Part shown: in pieces, positions 59,973 to 64,000 of the stretch
How positions within the stretch are numbered: position 1 is the first letter of the stretch
Layout of the letters: every line of letters begins with the position of its first letter
Assembly: GCF_000701265.1 (NCBI RefSeq)
Contig: NZ_JNIA01000022.1
Coordinates: 124,001 to 188,000 of the forward strand
DNA from: Legionella wadsworthii DSM 21896 = ATCC 33877
Lineage (GTDB): Bacteria > Pseudomonadota > Gammaproteobacteria > Legionellales > Legionellaceae
DNA length: 64,000 nucleotides
Direction: 5' to 3'
Made by a program: the position numbers and the translations under genes
Notes under the pieces: model-generated
The model's input: only the letters and a program-made list of their open reading frames with translations
Database searches by the model: none
Told to the model about the DNA's origin: nothing

Positions 59973-61322
59973 ATGAAAAAGGTAACCATTATTGGTTCAG
60001 GTTTGGCAGGAACATTACTCGCCCTTTATTTGGCTAAAAGAGGCTATAAACTTGAATTATTTGATGCAAGGCCTGATCTCAGGTTGTTGCCTGCAGATGG
60101 TGGTCGTTCCATTAACTTGGCCTTATCCTGTCGGGGAATTACAGGCATGGAGGGTGTAGGGATCATGCCTCTAGTTAAAAAACTAATGGTGCCTATGCGG
60201 GCTCGAGCGATACATGAAATTCAGGGTCAAATTAAATATCAGTCTTTTGGTAGACATCATAATGAGTACATCAACGCAATACAGCGTAATGAACTCAATA
60301 AACTCTTACTTGCTGAGTCAGAAAAATGCCCAAAGGTGACGCTAAATTTCAACACCAAACTGATTGGCTTAAATGTTGATGAAAAAATGATGCAGCTTGA
60401 ACTACCTGATGGAAAAGTTTTAAGCCGGCCTTATGAGCTTTTAATTGGGGCAGATGGAGCGGGTTCCTCTGTTCGTGAGCTATTAAAAGCCAAAAATTTG
60501 CTGCAAGCAACCCGTAATTTCTTATCTTATGGATACAAAGAATTATCTATTGGCGCACCCGGCCAAAATCATCTCGTTCATGAACATCTACATCTGTGGC
60601 CTAGAGAAGCTTTTTTATTACTGGGCAACCCCAACTTAAATAAATCCATTACAGGATCTTTGTTCTTACCCAATGAAGGGAAAAATAGTTTTGCTGAATT
60701 GGATAGTGAATTTAAAATTAACGACTTTTTTAAAAAATCATTTCCTGATGCTTATGCACAAATGCCTCATTTAATCCAGGAATTTACCCAACATCCTACA
60801 GGAAATATGAGTACCATTAAATGTGATCCTTGGTATTATCAGGATCAATGTTTATTAATCGGGGATGCAGCACATGGTATTGTTCCCTTTTTTGGGCAAG
60901 GAATGAATTGTGCCTTTGAAGATTGCCGTATATTGAATAATCTCCTGAACCAACATCATGATGACTGGAAAAAAGTATTGCCGGATTTTTATAAGTCGAG
61001 AAAGGAAAATACGGATGCTGTCGCTAGAATGTCCATGGATAATTTTCATGAAATTCAAATTGATATTAGAGACAAGCGTTTTAATTTAAGAAAGAGATTA
61101 GAGCATGAACTGATGGTTCGTTATCCACAGGAGTACGTTTCAAAACATGTGTTGGTGATGTTTACCAATACACCCTATGCAGAAGCACAGGCCCAAGGTG
61201 ACTTACAAAAAAAATTTTTAGATAAAATTTCGGACAAGGTGGAGTGCGTTGAAGAAATAGATTGGAATGAAGTAGAGAAAGAATTGAAGCAATATGACAA
61301 AAAATTGGCTAATTTGCATTAG
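59973..61322 (+). CDS. kmo: Kynurenine 3-monooxygenase-like flavoprotein
   Basis: ATG 59973 has AAGGAG nine bases upstream and places the FAD fingerprint VTIIGSGLAGTLLALYLAKR at the N-terminus. The 449 residues contain GGRSINLALSCRGITGME, the family's own signature, a second FAD motif at IGDAAHGIVPFFGQGMN with CAFEDC, and DPWYYQDQ. The family hydroxylates L-kynurenine to 3-hydroxykynurenine using NADPH and O2. No tryptophan dioxygenase or kynureninase lies in the window, so the substrate may be kynurenine or a related aromatic. A REP-free 218-base gap with a palindrome separates it from the next gene. Confidence 0.85.
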   Translation: MKKVTIIGSGLAGTLLALYLAKRGYKLELFDARPDLRLLPADGGRSINLALSCRGITGMEGVGIMPLVKKLMVPMRARAIHEIQGQIKYQSFGRHHNEYINAIQRNELNKLLLAESEKCPKVTLNFNTKLIGLNVDEKMMQLELPDGKVLSRPYELLIGADGAGSSVRELLKAKNLLQATRNFLSYGYKELSIGAPGQNHLVHEHLHLWPREAFLLLGNPNLNKSITGSLFLPNEGKNSFAELDSEFKINDFFKKSFPDAYAQMPHLIQEFTQHPTGNMSTIKCDPWYYQDQCLLIGDAAHGIVPFFGQGMNCAFEDCRILNNLLNQHHDDWKKVLPDFYKSRKENTDAVARMSMDNFHEIQIDIRDKRFNLRKRLEHELMVRYPQEYVSKHVLVMFTNTPYAEAQAQGDLQKKFLDKISDKVECVEEIDWNEVEKELKQYDKKLANLH

Positions 61323-61356
61323 TTTTTAAAATGATATAAAAAATTCAAGGGGTTAT

Positions 61357-61376
61357 TTTGTCAAAATTTTGACAAA
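61357..61376. promoter_or_regulatory. 20-bp perfect palindrome, possible operator
   Basis: TTTGTCAAAA followed directly by TTTTGACAAA forms a perfect inverted repeat in the space between the monooxygenase and the next gene. It could bind a dimeric regulator; no regulator is encoded next to it. Confidence 0.4.
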
Positions 61377-61540
61377 TAGATGAACTTTTGCTCATTTTTT
61401 TTGACGGTTGGTGTCTTTCGCAACTGAATAAAGGGGTAAAATAGGCTTTTATTCCATTTTTTAGCCTGAAACATAACAAAAAAGTTGGTACGCCTCATGC
61501 ATTGTTAAAAGTGTCCAACAAATTTCTCATGGAGATGGCT

Positions 61541-62302
61541 ATGAAAATGATACAAGATTATATTGATTCAAAACAACAAGAATTTATGAATCATCCTTTT
61601 TTTGATTTACTGGAACAATTGAAAAGTTTAAAAGAATTGAGCTACTTTGTACCTGAACTCACTTTCTGGGCTATGACATTCCAAGACATCTTAAGGATCA
61701 ACGAAGAGCGGGTTACCGACCCCTACCTGAAAAAAGTTGCACGTCACCACAGACTTGAAGATGCAGGTCATGAAAAATGGTTTTTACATGATAAAAAGTA
61801 TATGGGTGCAATCAATATTGATTCAGCAAGTGATACAAATGATGTAAGCTGGCTCTATAGTAAAGAAACTCAGTTAACTCGAGATGCTGCTTACGCCATT
61901 TTAGCTGAAGTGTATAAAGCAGATAATGAAATTTTAAACATTGTTCTTCTTTTAACTATCGAATCATCTGGACATGTATTCTTTGAAAAAGTGTCCAAAC
62001 AAGTGAAAAAAACAGGGGAGGATAAAAACCTGAAATATTTCTCCTCATCACATTTAGAAGTGGAAATGGCACATGCCTTGTTTGAAGAAGAAATGGAACG
62101 TGGTTTATTTTCAAGACAAGTACCAATACACCTTCGACGTGAAGCGCTAAAAATGGTCGATCGATGCTATGATGCATTTAACAAGATGTTCGACGGACTA
62201 ATTGTTGCTTGTAATCGAAGACTGGAGTTGGCAAAACAAAGGAAACAACAAGATGCTGCGAACAAGGAACCAGTGGAACTCATTTCACACAAAGCAGTGT
62301 AA
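61541..62302 (+). CDS. Heme-oxygenase-fold iron enzyme (HDO/TENA/PqqC-like)
   Basis: ATG 61541 has GGAG six bases upstream; three other Met codons lie just before. The 253-residue protein is all-helical with three histidine/acidic clusters typical of HDO metalloenzymes: HHRLEDAGHEKW (residues 69-80), TIESSGHVFFEK (Glu141, His145) and SSSHLEVEMAHALFEEE (His171, Glu175, His178). The clusters would bind two irons. Members cut or oxidise small molecules with O2. Placed 25 bases before a FAD-linked oxidase and after the monooxygenase, it probably works in the same oxidative route. The substrate is unknown. Confidence 0.75.
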   Translation: MKMIQDYIDSKQQEFMNHPFFDLLEQLKSLKELSYFVPELTFWAMTFQDILRINEERVTDPYLKKVARHHRLEDAGHEKWFLHDKKYMGAINIDSASDTNDVSWLYSKETQLTRDAAYAILAEVYKADNEILNIVLLLTIESSGHVFFEKVSKQVKKTGEDKNLKYFSSSHLEVEMAHALFEEEMERGLFSRQVPIHLRREALKMVDRCYDAFNKMFDGLIVACNRRLELAKQRKQQDAANKEPVELISHKAV

Positions 62303-62327
62303 ACAAAAGTTTGGACAGGAAATGCTC

Positions 62328-63632
62328 ATGGATGAGCATTTCCTTATTTTTTTTCGTGAAGATTTTGGCAAACTGATACATTCTGAACCGGTCGCCATTT
62401 TTGAACCTGCATCTCTAGAATCAATCCAATCATTTTTACAATACGCACACAAAAACGATTTACCGATCACCATTCGCGGCAATGGTATGAGTCAAAGCGG
62501 CCAATCACTTGCAGTCCCTGGCGGTGTAGTAATTCATACGAAGAATTTTAACAAGGTTTTTGAAGCCGATTCAGATTCAATTTGGATTGAAGCCAATGCA
62601 ACGTGGGCTTCTTTATTGGATAGCTCCCTAAAGCAATCGATGATCCCTTATGTAATACCATTAAATTGTAATTTATCTGTGGGCGGTGTGCTTTCAGCAG
62701 GCGGTATGGGAGCCTCATCCTTTAAATTTGGCAGCGTGGTATCCCATGTTAAAGCATTAGAAGTAGTTCAAGCCAATGGCGAAGTAGTCCAAATTGAGAA
62801 AGGATCTTCTTTAATGGACGCCTGTTTAGGTGGCCAGGGGCGTTTTGGACTCATTACTAAAGCGTGTATCGCTTTAAGGTCCTGCGGCAAGCAAGTAAAA
62901 ACCTTCTTTTTAGTTTACTTGGATAAGAACCAATGGTTACATGATTTGCATTTATGCCAAACAAAAGCGGATTACATCGAATCATTTTGTACACCCGCAA
63001 TACAGGGTGCAAAGTTGTCAGAAAAAGGAAGGTTTCCTTTTGCCCAATGGTTTTATTCCATTCACGTCGCAGTAGAATATGATGATGAAACCATCAATTT
63101 CAGTGATTTAGGATTAAAACCCTGGCGCTTGCTTCATACTCAAGAGGAATCAATTCACTCTTTTTTACATCGTCATGATTCACGGTTTAACGCAATGAAA
63201 ATCACCGGCCAGTGGGAATTACAACACCCCTGGTATGAATGTTTTATACCCGCTACTTTCCTCAATAATCTTGAAGAAATATTGGCTGCTTTACCTTTAC
63301 ACTACGCCACTGTAGTACACGTAGTTCCAATTGCCTCTCAAACTTCAGCTGGTTTTTTACAACTTCCCAAAGGTAAAGATATTTTTGCATTCATGATCCT
63401 TAATCCAGGGTTACCTCAAGCCTTAATTCCAAGTTGTTTGGAAGCGATCAAATACCTTGATTCCCTTTTTTTGCCTCAGGGTGGAAAGCGATATCTTTCA
63501 GGGTATCTGGAAGCTTTTTCGGATAATAAATATTGGAGAGATCATTTCGGAGCACAATATCCTCATTGGCTTAAATTAAAAGAACGTTACGATCCAAAAA
63601 ATATTTTTTGCTCCACCTTATATCCTAATTAA
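62328..63632 (+). CDS. FAD-linked oxidase resembling cytokinin dehydrogenase
   Basis: ATG 62328 has AGGA seven bases upstream. The 434-residue protein has the FAD-binding PCMH domain: VAIFEPASLESIQSFLQYAH, the loop RGNGMSQSGQSLAVPGGVVI, and SVGGVLSAGGMGASSFKFGS. The C-terminal substrate domain ends with HWLKLKERYDPKNIF, as in cytokinin dehydrogenases (YDPxxIL). In typical enzymes the loop is RGHGHSxxGQ with FAD bound to His; here it is GMS, so flavin is likely not bound through that residue. It would oxidise an amine or alcohol substrate. It is next to the HDO gene. Confidence 0.8.
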   Translation: MDEHFLIFFREDFGKLIHSEPVAIFEPASLESIQSFLQYAHKNDLPITIRGNGMSQSGQSLAVPGGVVIHTKNFNKVFEADSDSIWIEANATWASLLDSSLKQSMIPYVIPLNCNLSVGGVLSAGGMGASSFKFGSVVSHVKALEVVQANGEVVQIEKGSSLMDACLGGQGRFGLITKACIALRSCGKQVKTFFLVYLDKNQWLHDLHLCQTKADYIESFCTPAIQGAKLSEKGRFPFAQWFYSIHVAVEYDDETINFSDLGLKPWRLLHTQEESIHSFLHRHDSRFNAMKITGQWELQHPWYECFIPATFLNNLEEILAALPLHYATVVHVVPIASQTSAGFLQLPKGKDIFAFMILNPGLPQALIPSCLEAIKYLDSLFLPQGGKRYLSGYLEAFSDNKYWRDHFGAQYPHWLKLKERYDPKNIFCSTLYPN

Positions 63633-63786
63633 AGTCATATAAGCAAGCACCACAGGAGCACGTTTGAAGGTTGCATCATCAAACATTTTCATATATTATG
63701 CGCGCCGCTTAAACATTACGACTCAACTAATCTCAAATATCTGCATTCGTTAATCATAAACAAAAATTACGTATAGGACCCTGTTC

Positions 63787-64000
63787 ATGCTTTTGTCTCT
63801 TGCCCGGCCTATTGAGCTCATTATTCCAGAACTTAAAAAATTAAAAGCGGGTGGGATGAAACATCTTACTGTGAATAGGCCGGATAGTATTGGACAGAAA
63901 AAGAGAGATCTCAAAGTATTATTCAGTGAACTGAAATATCTCGGAGTCACCCACCTCAATTTATGTAGTAATGAGCTTTGGCAAGTATCCAATTTAGAGT
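63787..64000 (+). CDS. 5' end of an LRR-like gene (partial)
   Basis: From ATG 63787 the frame is open to the window edge (71 codons). It reads MLLSLARPIELIIPELKKLK, with GGMKHLTVNRPDS and LKYLGVTHLNLCSNELWQVS. The pattern LxxLxLxxNxL is that of leucine-rich repeats, as seen in Legionella LRR effectors. No clear ribosome site. The rest lies outside. Confidence 0.6.
   Translation, partial: MLLSLARPIELIIPELKKLKAGGMKHLTVNRPDSIGQKKRDLKVLFSELKYLGVTHLNLCSNELWQVSNLE

Noticed and set aside
1-64000. Possible tRNA genes, CRISPR arrays, prophage or conjugation genes
   Set aside because: No cloverleaf-like sequence, direct repeat array, integrase, capsid or transfer gene was recognised in the reading.

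Overview
The window looks like chromosome of a Legionella species other than a well-known L. pneumophila strain, or a close relative. The DNA is AT-rich, a porin of the Legionella outer membrane protein family is present (17705-18778), and there is a mitochondrial-carrier-like protein of the Lpg1137/LncP type (22461-23405). There is also a high density of large, eukaryotic-like, singly transcribed proteins: HEAT, ankyrin plus F-box, BspA-type LRR, calpain-like protease, kinase-like and EEP-fold proteins. Such proteins in this genus are usually Dot/Icm-secreted effectors or candidates. Effector status here is inference, because no secretion signal can be proved by reading. Both window edges cut genes (1-423 and 63787-64000).

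Layout. 1-13051 is an accessory stretch: a coiled-coil protein, a Deg-type serine protease with PDZ-like region, a small Gly-rich membrane protein, a HEAT-repeat protein, an ankyrin/F-box protein, an LRR pair, and at least four decayed gene remnants. 13321-19331 mixes a GNAT acetyltransferase, two exported Cys-rich repeat proteins, a DJ-1/PfpI protein, a decayed surface protein and the Legionella porin. 19467-20586 is a RES/Xre toxin-antitoxin pair with a palindromic operator candidate. 20778-29348 is an almost entirely minus-strand block: an unknown protein with a conserved-looking Cys motif, a GFA protein, the carrier-like protein, a kinase-like protein, a calpain-like cysteine protease and a P450. 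29675-41967 holds a VOC protein divergent from a LysR regulator, an exported protein, an EEP-fold protein with duplicated C-terminal modules, a CPA1 Na+/H+ antiporter, an exported metallophosphoesterase, a 980-residue GT-like protein with four C-terminal repeats, and a patatin.

The most coherent metabolic unit is 42291-45763, a phenylalanine operon: DAHP synthase, prephenate dehydratase without ACT domain, stand-alone chorismate mutase and an aminotransferase, tightly coupled by ATGA overlaps. Ahead of it lie a strong promoter, a Phe-rich leader peptide and two mutually exclusive RNA pairings, i.e. a classical attenuator that can be read directly from the sequence. 46007-57020 holds CDF efflux, GST, CorA, MFS, a MASE3-PAS sensor lacking an output domain, and small membrane or exported proteins. 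57282-59582 is a PAS-PAS-GGDEF-EAL protein with a KfrA-like DNA-binding N-terminus. 59973-63632 groups a kynurenine 3-monooxygenase-like flavoprotein, a heme-oxygenase-fold metalloenzyme and a FAD-linked oxidase resembling cytokinin dehydrogenase, possibly a small undescribed oxidative pathway.

REP-like inverted repeats (ATTCCC...GGGAAT) recur at five places between genes. No tRNA, rRNA, CRISPR array or intact insertion sequence was recognised.
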